This document shows, piece after piece, positions 32,578 to 39,888 of a DNA stretch of 52,035 bases. The stretch lies in NCBI GenBank assembly GCA_027315345.1, contig DAHUYE010000089.1, positions 1 through 52,035 on the forward strand, in the 5' to 3' direction. The notes under the pieces were generated by a model that worked only from the letters and a program-made list of their open reading frames with translations, searched no databases and had not been told where the DNA came from. The DNA is from Actinomycetota bacterium (lineage in GTDB: Bacteria; Actinomycetota; Acidimicrobiia; Acidimicrobiales; JAJPHE01). The translations under genes were made by a program, and so were the position numbers. Position 1 is the first letter of the stretch. Every line of letters starts with the position of its first letter.

Positions 32578-33264
32578 TCAGCGGGGGCCGCTCGTGGAGC
32601 CGATCTCAACCTTGCCCGGCGCCGGCTGGGTCATCGGCTGAGGTGAAGCGGGCTCTCTCCGGCGCCACATCAACCATCCTCGGGCGCCCAGGCCGACGAT
32701 GACGGCCCCCAGCAAAACGGCACCGAGCTGGCCCGAAATGCTCTCCACCGTGGTGCCGACCAGGTACCCGAGCAGGGTGTAGCCGACGCCCCAGATCACC
32801 CCTCCCGCCACGTTGGCCGGGAGGAAGCGGGAATAGGTCACGCCCGACATGCCAGCCAGTCCGGGCACCATGGCCCGGAACACGGCGGTGAAGCGGCCCA
32901 GGAAGATCGCCAGCCCCCCGTGCCGCTGGATGAGGCTACGACCACGGTCTATGGCCCCGGCGCGCCTGGCCAGCGCCGGTCGGGCCAGGAACCAGGGCCC
33001 GAAGCGCCGGCCCATCTCGAATCCGACCGAGTCTCCCGCTATGGCCGCCGTCACGACCACGACCGCCATGACCGCCAGGGAGACCTTGTTCTGAGAGGCC
33101 AGTAGGCCCCCGGTGATGACCGCGGTCTCCCCGGGCAATACAAAGCCGACCAGGACGGCGGCCTCACCGAAACACAGCGCTCCGACGATGGCGTAGGCGG
33201 CCAGACCGTGGAGCACCAGGACATGGTCGATGATCGTCTTGGTGGTCATGACCAACGCAAACAC
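32578..33264 (-). CDS. DedA family membrane protein
   Basis: The protein has 228 residues. VGALCFGEAAVLVGFVLPGE, TAVITGG, AIAGDSVGFEMGRRFGPWFL, HGGLAIFLGRFTAVFRAMVP and GLAGMSGVTYSRFLPANVAG are the classic DedA signatures, including the acidic E and the membrane-embedded R/P motifs. DedA proteins are lipid flippases or envelope-homeostasis carriers. A Pro-rich tail (PASPQPMTQPAPG) ends the protein. The start may be GTG 33264 or ATG 33249; neither has a clear ribosome site. It separates the FHA genes from the phosphatase/kinase genes, which are contiguous elsewhere. Confidence 0.9.
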   Translation of the reverse strand: MFALVMTTKTIIDHVLVLHGLAAYAIVGALCFGEAAVLVGFVLPGETAVITGGLLASQNKVSLAVMAVVVVTAAIAGDSVGFEMGRRFGPWFLARPALARRAGAIDRGRSLIQRHGGLAIFLGRFTAVFRAMVPGLAGMSGVTYSRFLPANVAGGVIWGVGYTLLGYLVGTTVESISGQLGAVLLGAVIVGLGARGWLMWRRREPASPQPMTQPAPGKVEIGSTSGPR

Positions 33265-33319
33265 GGGTTGAGCCTGCGCCCCATGGCTGTGTTACGCCTG
33301 GGACAGAGGCACGAATCGG

Positions 33320-33333
33320 CTGGATATATCCAG
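33320..33333. promoter_or_regulatory. 14-base perfect palindrome before dedA
   Basis: CTGGATATATCCAG is AT-rich in its centre and lies about 55 bases before the DedA start and just past the fhaB hairpin. It could be an operator for dedA. Confidence 0.35.
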
Positions 33334-33339
33334 ATAGAA

Positions 33340-33359
33340 TGGTTAGGGCGCTCTAACCA
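33340..33359 (-). terminator. Hairpin after fhaB
   Basis: TGGTTAG/CTAACCA with a six-base loop lies 11 bases beyond the fhaB stop, then TTCTAT follows on the minus strand. It probably ends the fhaA-fhaB transcript before dedA. Confidence 0.5.
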
Positions 33360-33369
33360 AGTCAGGAAC

Positions 33370-33882
33370 CTAGCCCTGGGGCGCCGCGACCTCCAGGACG
33401 GTGCGGCCGACCTGGACCCGGTCCCCGGGCCTCAGCCCGGTGGCGGCCGAGATGGCCTGGCCGTTCACCTGGGTTCCGTTGGTGGAGCCGAGGTCCTCGA
33501 CCCACAGGCGGCCGGCGTCGACCCACAGCCGGGCGTGACGGGAGGACGTGAAGCTGTCACCGGGCAGGGCGATATCGGCACCGGCGGCCCGCCCGACGGT
33601 GATCTCCCGGTCAACGCTGAAGCTGGCTCCGGCGTGGTCGGGGCCCTCGACCACCCGAACGGCCGGGGGCCCGGTCGCCGGGGCGGCGGCCGTGGCCCGA
33701 GTGGGGGCGGCCGAGGCGACGGCGGGTTGGGCCGCCGGCCGGACCCCCGGCCCCGCCGGTACGGCCGGGCCGAGATCCCGGGCCCGCAGGTCAACCCATT
33801 GGGCCCGCAGGACACGCAGGAAGAACAGCCAGATGAGGGCCAGGAGAAAGAACTTGAGGACGGTCAGGATCGGTTCGGACAT
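33370..33882 (-). CDS. fhaB: FHA-domain membrane protein FhaB (FipA type)
   Basis: The protein has 170 residues. An N-terminal membrane helix (VLKFFLLALIWLFFLRVL) is followed by an Ala/Pro linker and an FHA domain with ITVGRAAGADIALPGD, FTSSRHARLW and EDLGSTNGTQVNG, which contain the Arg, Ser-Arg-His and Asn residues that bind phosphothreonine. In actinobacteria FhaB/FipA recruits phosphorylated division proteins to the septum. It follows FhaA by 21 bases and is cotranscribed. The FHA fold is complete. Confidence 0.92.
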   Translation of the reverse strand: MSEPILTVLKFFLLALIWLFFLRVLRAQWVDLRARDLGPAVPAGPGVRPAAQPAVASAAPTRATAAAPATGPPAVRVVEGPDHAGASFSVDREITVGRAAGADIALPGDSFTSSRHARLWVDAGRLWVEDLGSTNGTQVNGQAISAATGLRPGDRVQVGRTVLEVAAPQG

Positions 33883-33903
33883 CGCTCCCTCAGGTCAACT
33901 CGA

Positions 33904-34557
33904 TCAGATCAGCTCGTAGCGCAGGGCGGTGGCGCCGATGGTCACCTCGTCCCCGTCGGACAGGGGCACCTCGCTGACCTGTACCCCGTTGACCAGGGTC
34001 CCATTGGTCGAGCCCAGGTCGACCAATATCACCGCCCCGTCCCGCCGGACCAGCTCGGCATGGCGCCGGCTGACGTTGGGGTCATTTACGACCACCGCCG
34101 ACTCGGGCAGGCGCCCGATGGTCAGGGGCTGGTCGCCCATGGTCACCCGGTGCCCGTCGGGCAGCACCAGGCTGGGGGTCATCCCCCCGGCTCCCGACTC
34201 GGTCCGGGCGCCCACCCGGAAGACCCCCGGGCTGAGGGAGGGGTCCGAGGTCATCTCCACCACCACCGAACCCAGGAACCGGTAGCCCTCCTCCCGGGCG
34301 TGTTCCCGGGCTCCTTCGGCCAGTTCCTGGGTCAGGGCCTCCCCGAAGGCCTCGAACCGCTCGGCATCCTGGGGGGACAATTCGATCACGAAGTGGTTGG
34401 GGGCGACCAAGCCCCTGACCCCGACCGTGCGCTCCAGGTCCATCTCCCGGGTCATCCGCCGGCCCAGTTCCACCGGCTGGAGGCCGCCCCGGGAGGCGCG
34501 GGCGAAGACCCCTTCGACGAGTTGCTCGAGCCTGCGCTCGAAGGCCTGGAGTCCCAT
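33904..34557 (-). CDS. fhaA: FHA-domain protein FhaA
   Basis: The protein has about 217 residues starting MGLQAFERRLEQLVEGVFAR. Residues 1-115 form the DUF3662-type domain (RMTREMDLERTVGVRGLVAP, FVIELSPQD, YRFLGSVVVEM). The C-terminal FHA domain has LTIGRLPESAVVVNDPNVSR followed by RHAEL, and DLGSTNGTLVNGVQV. FhaA of mycobacteria has a long disordered linker and over 500 residues; this copy is a compact form without it. It binds threonine-phosphorylated partners such as MviN and links PknB signalling to wall synthesis. A TAAGGT hexamer lies ten bases upstream. Confidence 0.9.
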   Translation of the reverse strand: MGLQAFERRLEQLVEGVFARASRGGLQPVELGRRMTREMDLERTVGVRGLVAPNHFVIELSPQDAERFEAFGEALTQELAEGAREHAREEGYRFLGSVVVEMTSDPSLSPGVFRVGARTESGAGGMTPSLVLPDGHRVTMGDQPLTIGRLPESAVVVNDPNVSRRHAELVRRDGAVILVDLGSTNGTLVNGVQVSEVPLSDGDEVTIGATALRYELI

Positions 34558-34564
34558 AGTCAGC

Positions 34565-34578
34565 CGAACCTTACCCAG
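34565..34578 (-). promoter_or_regulatory. Shared 14-base motif upstream of fhaA
   Basis: This is identical to the motif before pstP (CTGGGTAAGGTTCG on the minus strand). The contained TAAGGT is ten bases before the fhaA ATG, suiting a -10 element with a very short leader. Confidence 0.5.
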
Positions 34579-34623
34579 GGGGTCCCCGGACAGTCCCGCG
34601 CCCACTACCCTGTCGCCACTCGA

Positions 34624-34710
<87 letters not shown>

Positions 34711-34848
34711 GCACCAGCCAGGGATTCTGCGCACATTCGGGCTGGCCGATGTCCTGGACTGCACGTCGAGCCTGCGCCACCTGGGGGAAGGTGCCTCCTC
34801 CATGGAGGGATCGGCCCGGGCCGTGGTCGCCCTCTCCTTGGCGCCGCT

Positions 34849-36588
34849 CTAGACGAGGGCAGCCGGCCGGCCGAAGAGGTAACCCTGGGCCTTGTCGCAG
34901 CCCATCTGGCGGAGGGCGAGCATCTGCTCTTCGGTCTCCACCCCCTCGGCAATGACCAGCTTGCCCAGGCGGTGGGCCAGGTCCACCACCGTGGCCAGCA
35001 CCTCGAACTCGCCGCGGCCCGGGCCGTCCAGGGCGGAGACGAAAGCCCGGTCGATCTTGATCTCCGCCGCCGGCAGCCGGCAGAGATAGGCCAGGGACGA
35101 GTAGCCCGTACCGAAGTCGTCGATGGACAGCCGGACGCCGAGGTCGGACAGGGCGTGGAGAGTGTTGAGGCAGGCCTCCACGTCGTGCATGAGGGTGGTC
35201 TCGGTTACCTCCAGGACCAGCCCCTCGGGGGCCAGTCCGCTCTCGGCCAGGCTGCGTTCGACCAGGCGCACCAGATCGTGGTGGGCCAGCTGGGCGGCGG
35301 ACAGATTCACGCTGACGGTGGCCGCGCTCTGTCCGGACCGGCGCCAGGCGGCTGCACCCCGGCAGGCCTCGCCCAGGGCCCAGCTGCCCAGAGCCACGAT
35401 CAAGCCGGTCTGCTCGGCCAGGGGGATGAACTCGGGGGCACCCAGCAGGCCGCGGACCGGATGCTGCCAGCGCAGCAGCGCTTCGGCCCCGACCTGGCAG
35501 AGGCTGTCCAGGGCAACTATCGGCTGGTAGTGGAGGCGGAGCTCGGCGTTGTGGAGAGCCAGGCGGAGTGAGGTCTCCTCCTGGGGATCCAGGTGCCCGG
35601 AGCGGCCGTCGCAGAGGGTGATCTCGAAGCGGTCCTTGCCCGCCCGCTTGGCCCGGTACATGGCGGCGTCGGCCAGGCGCAGTATGACATCGGCCTCCTC
35701 GGGGCACTCTCCTATCCGGACCACCGACACCCCGATGCTGGCGGTGAGGAAGAGGGGGTGGCCGGCCAGCTCGAAGGATGGATCGAGGGCCGTTTCCAGC
35801 CGGCGCACGATCGAGAGCACGTCATCGGGAGACGAAAGGTCGATGCAGAGGGCACAGAACTCGTCTCCGCCCAGGCGGGCCAGGGTGTCCTCGGGGCGGA
35901 GGGCGGTGGAGAGGCGGTGGGCCACCTCCTTGAGGACCGAGTCCCCCACGGCGTGGCCGTAGCCGTCGTTGATGGCCTTGAAGCCATCGAGGTCGACGAA
36001 GAACACGGCTACGCAGTTGCCCCGGCGGGTGGTGCGGACCAGTGACCGATCCAGCCGGTCCATGAACAGGGCCCGGTTGGGCAGGCCGGTGAGCCCGTCA
36101 TGCATGGCTTGGTGGGCCAGCTGGGACTCGAGGTGCTTGCGCTCGATGGCGTAGCGGATGGAGCGGATGAGCAGGGCCGAGTCCAGCTTGGACTTGGGCA
36201 GGTAGTCCTGGGCCCCCTGCTGAACGCAGGTCAGGGCCACGTCCTCATCTATGCGCCCGGACAGGACCACCACTGGAACGTGGGGGGCGACATCGCGGAG
36301 GGCCTGGAGGGCTTCGAGGCCCACGGCGTCGGGAAGGGAGAGGTCGAGCAGGGCGCAGTCGGCCACGGCCGCATCCAGCACGGTCACCTGGCCCAGGCGG
36401 GTCCGGTGCTCCAGGGCGAAATCGGAGTCACCCTCAGCGAGGAGGGCGGTGACCAGGCGGGCGTGAGCCGGGTTGTCCTCCACCAGGAGGATGTTGCCCA
36501 GCCGGGTCGGGCGGCCCACCTGCGTGACGGGCTCGGGGACGGAGCCATCGGTGTCGTCCAGGGCGACGGCTTCAGCCTGTATCACCAT
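34849..36588 (-). CDS. Response regulator with GGDEF and EAL domains (c-di-GMP enzyme)
   Basis: The protein has 579 residues. The receiver domain (about 20-140) has NILLVEDNPAHARLV, phosphoacceptor Asp in CALLDLSLPD, and YLPKSKLD with the conserved Lys. The GGDEF domain (about 155-315) retains LARLGGDEFCAL, so diguanylate cyclase activity is likely. The EAL domain (about 330-575) retains EALLRWQHP, DDFGTGYSS and IAEGVETEEQ, so phosphodiesterase activity is also possible. The ATG overlaps the stop of the histidine kinase by seven bases, so that kinase is the probable phosphodonor. Which activity dominates cannot be read from the sequence. Confidence 0.93.
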   Translation of the reverse strand: MVIQAEAVALDDTDGSVPEPVTQVGRPTRLGNILLVEDNPAHARLVTALLAEGDSDFALEHRTRLGQVTVLDAAVADCALLDLSLPDAVGLEALQALRDVAPHVPVVVLSGRIDEDVALTCVQQGAQDYLPKSKLDSALLIRSIRYAIERKHLESQLAHQAMHDGLTGLPNRALFMDRLDRSLVRTTRRGNCVAVFFVDLDGFKAINDGYGHAVGDSVLKEVAHRLSTALRPEDTLARLGGDEFCALCIDLSSPDDVLSIVRRLETALDPSFELAGHPLFLTASIGVSVVRIGECPEEADVILRLADAAMYRAKRAGKDRFEITLCDGRSGHLDPQEETSLRLALHNAELRLHYQPIVALDSLCQVGAEALLRWQHPVRGLLGAPEFIPLAEQTGLIVALGSWALGEACRGAAAWRRSGQSAATVSVNLSAAQLAHHDLVRLVERSLAESGLAPEGLVLEVTETTLMHDVEACLNTLHALSDLGVRLSIDDFGTGYSSLAYLCRLPAAEIKIDRAFVSALDGPGRGEFEVLATVVDLAHRLGKLVIAEGVETEEQMLALRQMGCDKAQGYLFGRPAALV

Positions 36589-37346
36589 GGCGACGTTCCC
36601 AGGGTCACGATGACGGCGGTGCCGCCCAGGTCGCTCTCCTCGATCCTGATGCCGCCGCCGTGCCGTTCGGCTATGGCCCGGCACTGAGCCAGCCCGACTC
36701 CGAAACCCGGGCGGGTGGTGTCGGTCCGCACGAACATGTCGAAGACCCGGGCCCGGTAGGCGGGCTCGATTCCGATGCCGTTGTCGGCCACGGCGATCTG
36801 GCTGACCCCGTCGAGATGGCGCGAGCTGACCCGGATGTGGGGGGCCACGCCATCGCGGCGGAACTTGATGGCGTTGGACAGCAGTTGGCGCAGGAGAAGG
36901 TCGAGGAGGCTCGGGTCGGCGCTGACCCGGGCCCCTTCGACCGTCTGGATGACGGCTCCGCTGTTGTCGATCGATGCCGTCAATGCAACCGACGCCCGCC
37001 CGACGGCTGATTCCAGGTCGATGAGTTCCAGGCTGGGCTCGATGGATCCGAGCCGGGCCTGGTCCACCACCCCCTCGATGCGCCCGACCATGTCGGCGGT
37101 GCACTGAAGGCACCACTCCACCAACTCGGCCCCTTCGGGGCCGAGCGAATCGGCGTAGCGGCGCTGGAGCAGACGCAGAAACCCGGTCACCGACGACAGT
37201 GGCTCCATAAGGTCATGGGCCATCACCGCCACCAGCTCCCCCGCCTTCCTCTCAGGAGGCAGCGAGGAGGCGGGGGGCTGGGCGGCGGTAGGCTCACGGG
37301 CCGGCTGGCCGGTCGGGTCTTGGATGGCGGTGGTGGTGAGGCTCAT
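36582..37346 (-). CDS. Cytoplasmic histidine kinase without sensor domain
   Basis: The protein has 254 residues. A 40-residue Pro/Ala-rich start leads to the H-box LVAVMAHDLMEPLSSV (phospho-His), then the second DHp helix. The ATPase domain has LLSNAIKFR (N-box), VADNGIGIEPAYRAR (G1) and GFGVGLAQCRAIAE (G2). There are no membrane or PAS segments, so its input must come through a partner protein. It is coupled to the REC-GGDEF-EAL gene downstream and lies 45 bases after the DUF916-type gene, whose cytoplasmic tail is a candidate partner. Confidence 0.9.
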   Translation of the reverse strand: MSLTTTAIQDPTGQPAREPTAAQPPASSLPPERKAGELVAVMAHDLMEPLSSVTGFLRLLQRRYADSLGPEGAELVEWCLQCTADMVGRIEGVVDQARLGSIEPSLELIDLESAVGRASVALTASIDNSGAVIQTVEGARVSADPSLLDLLLRQLLSNAIKFRRDGVAPHIRVSSRHLDGVSQIAVADNGIGIEPAYRARVFDMFVRTDTTRPGFGVGLAQCRAIAERHGGGIRIEESDLGGTAVIVTLGTSPW

Positions 37347-37391
37347 GGCGTCGTCCCGTCCCTTCTGGGTCTGACTCGGCTCTGGGGGGCC

Positions 37392-39056
37392 TCAGCCCAC
37401 CGGCTGGTTCGGCTTGCGAGTCCTCGGGGTGGCGGCTTTGGCGGCCGGCTTGGCGGCGGTGGCCACGGTCGCCCGACCCCTCGTCTTGGTGGCCGGGGCT
37501 GCGCCGGCGGGCTTGGTCACCGGTCCCTTGGGGCGTGAGGCGTTCCCTCGGGGACCGGCGCTGAACTCCCCGACAGCGCCGGTCCCCTTGGAGATGAGTC
37601 GGGACCGCTGGGGCCCCGACAGCTTGGTCAGGCGGGGATTGGCCTGGATGCGTTCGGCCGGGTAGTCGGCCAGGGCATTCATGATCTTGGGGGTGCGCCC
37701 GTTGGCCACCGGCACCGACTCCAACAGGGCGTCGAGGGCGTCCCCGCCGGCCTCGTGAAGGGCGACGGCCAGCTCGGGCAGTGTCTCGAGGTGTCCCGTC
37801 CGCCGGGCCCGCTTGATGGCTGTCTCCATTGCCGCGACCGCCGCCGACTTGTCCTCGGCCTTGACCGGCGTGGTCCGGGTGGTGGCCGGCTGCATCGTGT
37901 CCGTGTCCTCCTCATCATCGAGGTGGCGAGCGACGTCGGGCTGGCTGACAGCCATGCCGGGCCGCTGCAGGACCATCTGCTCGAGTCTGCGCAGGTCGGC
38001 CCGCAGGCGCTTCGACTTGCGGACCCGGGCCCGAGCCAGCCGGTAGAGGCCGAAGATCAGGAGGCAGAGGGCCAGCAGGATGCCGAGCAGGCCGTAGGGG
38101 ATCACAAACTGGGAGTGGGAGACCGACTTGGACAGCCAGGAGTAGTTGGTCTTCACCACCACGTTCTCGTTCACCGGGCCGCCGTAGATGGGCACCGGCA
38201 CCTTGGCCGTGTAGATCTCGGTGGACTTGGCCAGGATCACCGCCGAGCCGGCCGCCTTCACTCCACCGATGGTCACTTTGGTGTCGAGGCGGATGCGCCC
38301 GGTGTTGTCCACCGGCACGCTCACCAGTGAGTAGTTGGGAAGCAGCGTCGAGTTGAGTTTCGGGGTGATGCGCCCGATCTGGAAGGACTTGGTAGCGATG
38401 CCGGGCACGGTGACGTAGAAGCGCACGGCCACGACCTTGACGACTCGGAGCGACTTCGAGCCCGGAAGCGATTCAGTCTCCGAGGTGGCCGTCACCACTC
38501 CGAAGTGGTCGCCCGGCTCGGCGCTGTTGGGCGCGTGGACCTGGAAGGGAACCAGGACCGACTGCCGCGGTCCTACCGTCACCGAGGCCTCATCGAAGTG
38601 GGCCCAGCTGCCCACATCGGTCTGGCGTCCGTGGTTGATGGACGGAGTCCCGTTGGGGGAGAACAGGAGATCGGCTATGCCGAGAGTGACGGTCTGGGCC
38701 ACCGGGGCCGGGTTGGTGATCTTGGCCTCCGATGAGGCGGACTGGCCCGGCTTGAGACTGAAGTAGAACCACTGGCCGCCATCCGGATCGGAAGGGGTGG
38801 TGTTGGTCGGCGTGACCGTCACCGACTCGATGTCCTGGAGGAGGGTGGTGGCGGTGGCGCCGCCCTGGCCGGCGGCGGAAGCGGCGGGCTGGGTGCTGGC
38901 CGCCGGCGTACCGGGGGTAGTGGCTCCGGCGGGAGCGGCTCCGAGAAGGGCCCAGCTGGAAACTGCGATGACGAGAGAGGCTCCAGCCGAGCACACCGCC
39001 TCGAAGACGGTGTGCCGGCTGGCGCTACGAATGCGACGTGGGGAGTTGGAGTTCAT
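37392..39056 (-). CDS. DUF916-type membrane protein with long cytoplasmic basic tail
   Basis: The protein has 554 residues. A signal peptide (VCSAGASLVIAVSSWALLGA, cleavage near AGATTPG) is followed by an exterior part of about 265 residues. Its beta domains (FYFSLKPGQSASSEAKITNP, SVLVPFQVHAPNSAEPGDHF, VRFYVTVPG) match WxL-interacting DUF916-type proteins. A membrane helix (YGLLGILLALCLLIFGLYRL) follows. About 200 cytoplasmic residues come next, a charged part, a helical part (AVAAMETAIKRARRTGHLET), and a final 50 residues rich in Lys, Ala and Pro (KPAAKAATPRTRK) like a histone-H1 tail. A ribosome site AGGA lies upstream. It follows the WxL-like gene by 13 bases. Confidence 0.75.
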   Translation of the reverse strand: MNSNSPRRIRSASRHTVFEAVCSAGASLVIAVSSWALLGAAPAGATTPGTPAASTQPAASAAGQGGATATTLLQDIESVTVTPTNTTPSDPDGGQWFYFSLKPGQSASSEAKITNPAPVAQTVTLGIADLLFSPNGTPSINHGRQTDVGSWAHFDEASVTVGPRQSVLVPFQVHAPNSAEPGDHFGVVTATSETESLPGSKSLRVVKVVAVRFYVTVPGIATKSFQIGRITPKLNSTLLPNYSLVSVPVDNTGRIRLDTKVTIGGVKAAGSAVILAKSTEIYTAKVPVPIYGGPVNENVVVKTNYSWLSKSVSHSQFVIPYGLLGILLALCLLIFGLYRLARARVRKSKRLRADLRRLEQMVLQRPGMAVSQPDVARHLDDEEDTDTMQPATTRTTPVKAEDKSAAVAAMETAIKRARRTGHLETLPELAVALHEAGGDALDALLESVPVANGRTPKIMNALADYPAERIQANPRLTKLSGPQRSRLISKGTGAVGEFSAGPRGNASRPKGPVTKPAGAAPATKTRGRATVATAAKPAAKAATPRTRKPNQPVG

Positions 39057-39069
39057 CGGTTATCGATCC

Positions 39070-39648
39070 TCAGGTGAACAGGGTGACGGTCAGGGTGGCC
39101 GTGTACGGGCTGGTGGCACCGGCGGCGACCGTGCCGTTCGGCGGTGTCAGGGTCAGCGTGCTGCTGTTGGTGTAGGTGCCCGTGTACAGGGTGCCGGTGA
39201 GCTCACCGGTGTTGGTGAAGAAGGTCTGGGCGGCATCCAGTGCTCCGGCGGCGCCCTCGGCGATGGTTCCGCCTCCGCCCACGACAGTGGTGGCATTGCC
39301 GCTGTTGGCCAGGGCGCTGGCGGGGATGATGTTCGGTGTCGTGCCGCCGGTGCTGAACTGGCTCACCTGGCCGGTCACGTACCAGTTGGCGTCACCGGCG
39401 ATGGCAGCCTCGGCCACTACGACCCCGAGGGGGGATGTCATGGTGGTGTTGCCGAGGATCGAAGTGAAGCTGCCCGGCGAAACCGACTGGATGGCCCGGG
39501 TACCGATGCTCCCGGCGGTCAGAGTTGCCGACAGGGTCGCTGTCGATGTCCCGCTGGCGGTGGCCGCAAAGCCGGTTCCTGGTGTGAACGCTACGAGTGC
39601 CCCGCCCATCCCCAGCGCAAGCAGAACCCCACTAAGTCGCCTACGCAT
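39070..39648 (-). CDS. Secreted WxL-like surface protein
   Basis: The protein has 192 residues starting MRRRLSGVLLALGMGGALVA. A signal peptide ends near TGFAATAS. The mature part is Ser/Thr/Gly-rich beta sequence. NWYVTGQVSQF and a C-terminal SPYTATLTVTLFT resemble the two halves of the WxL domain, which binds peptidoglycan non-covalently in Firmicutes. The ribosome site AAGGGAG is eight bases before the ATG, and this excludes the upstream in-frame start. Pairing with the adjacent DUF916-type gene supports the assignment. The exact W-x-L motif is degenerate (WYV, TLF). Confidence 0.65.
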   Translation of the reverse strand: MRRRLSGVLLALGMGGALVAFTPGTGFAATASGTSTATLSATLTAGSIGTRAIQSVSPGSFTSILGNTTMTSPLGVVVAEAAIAGDANWYVTGQVSQFSTGGTTPNIIPASALANSGNATTVVGGGGTIAEGAAGALDAAQTFFTNTGELTGTLYTGTYTNSSTLTLTPPNGTVAAGATSPYTATLTVTLFT

Positions 39649-39666
39649 TTCATTTTCTCCCTTCGG

Positions 39667-39701
39667 AGTGTTCAAGTCACGTTCAGCCTCTGCCGAACAC
39701 T
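39667..39701. promoter_or_regulatory. Inverted repeat upstream of the WxL-like gene
   Basis: AGTGTTC and GAACACT are separated by 21 bases and lie 18 to 53 bases before the WxL-like start. The 240-base gap up to the sensor kinase stop also has GGTCATGACC (39786-39795). It is the likely promoter and control region of the WxL-DUF916-kinase series. Confidence 0.4.
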
Positions 39702-39888
39702 GAGCGTTATAAGCCCGAAGCGGTCGGTGACGTAACGACTAGGACGGGGCATATCTGTATCCGCATAACTGACGATGCGGTCTGTGGTCATGACCATGTC
39801 GTCATCCATCTGGCGGACTAGTCAAGATTTCGGCCCGGTTGACAGGCGGCCTCTGACGCCGTGGCCTGGTTAGGTCACGCTGGGCGTT

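Noticed and set aside
34849-37116. Reading the REC-GGDEF-EAL frame from a start far upstream (755 codons)
   Set aside because: The extra 176 residues are antisense-like Arg/Gly/Pro-rich sequence and overlap the histidine kinase gene almost fully; the ATG at 36588 overlaps the kinase stop and begins the receiver domain properly.
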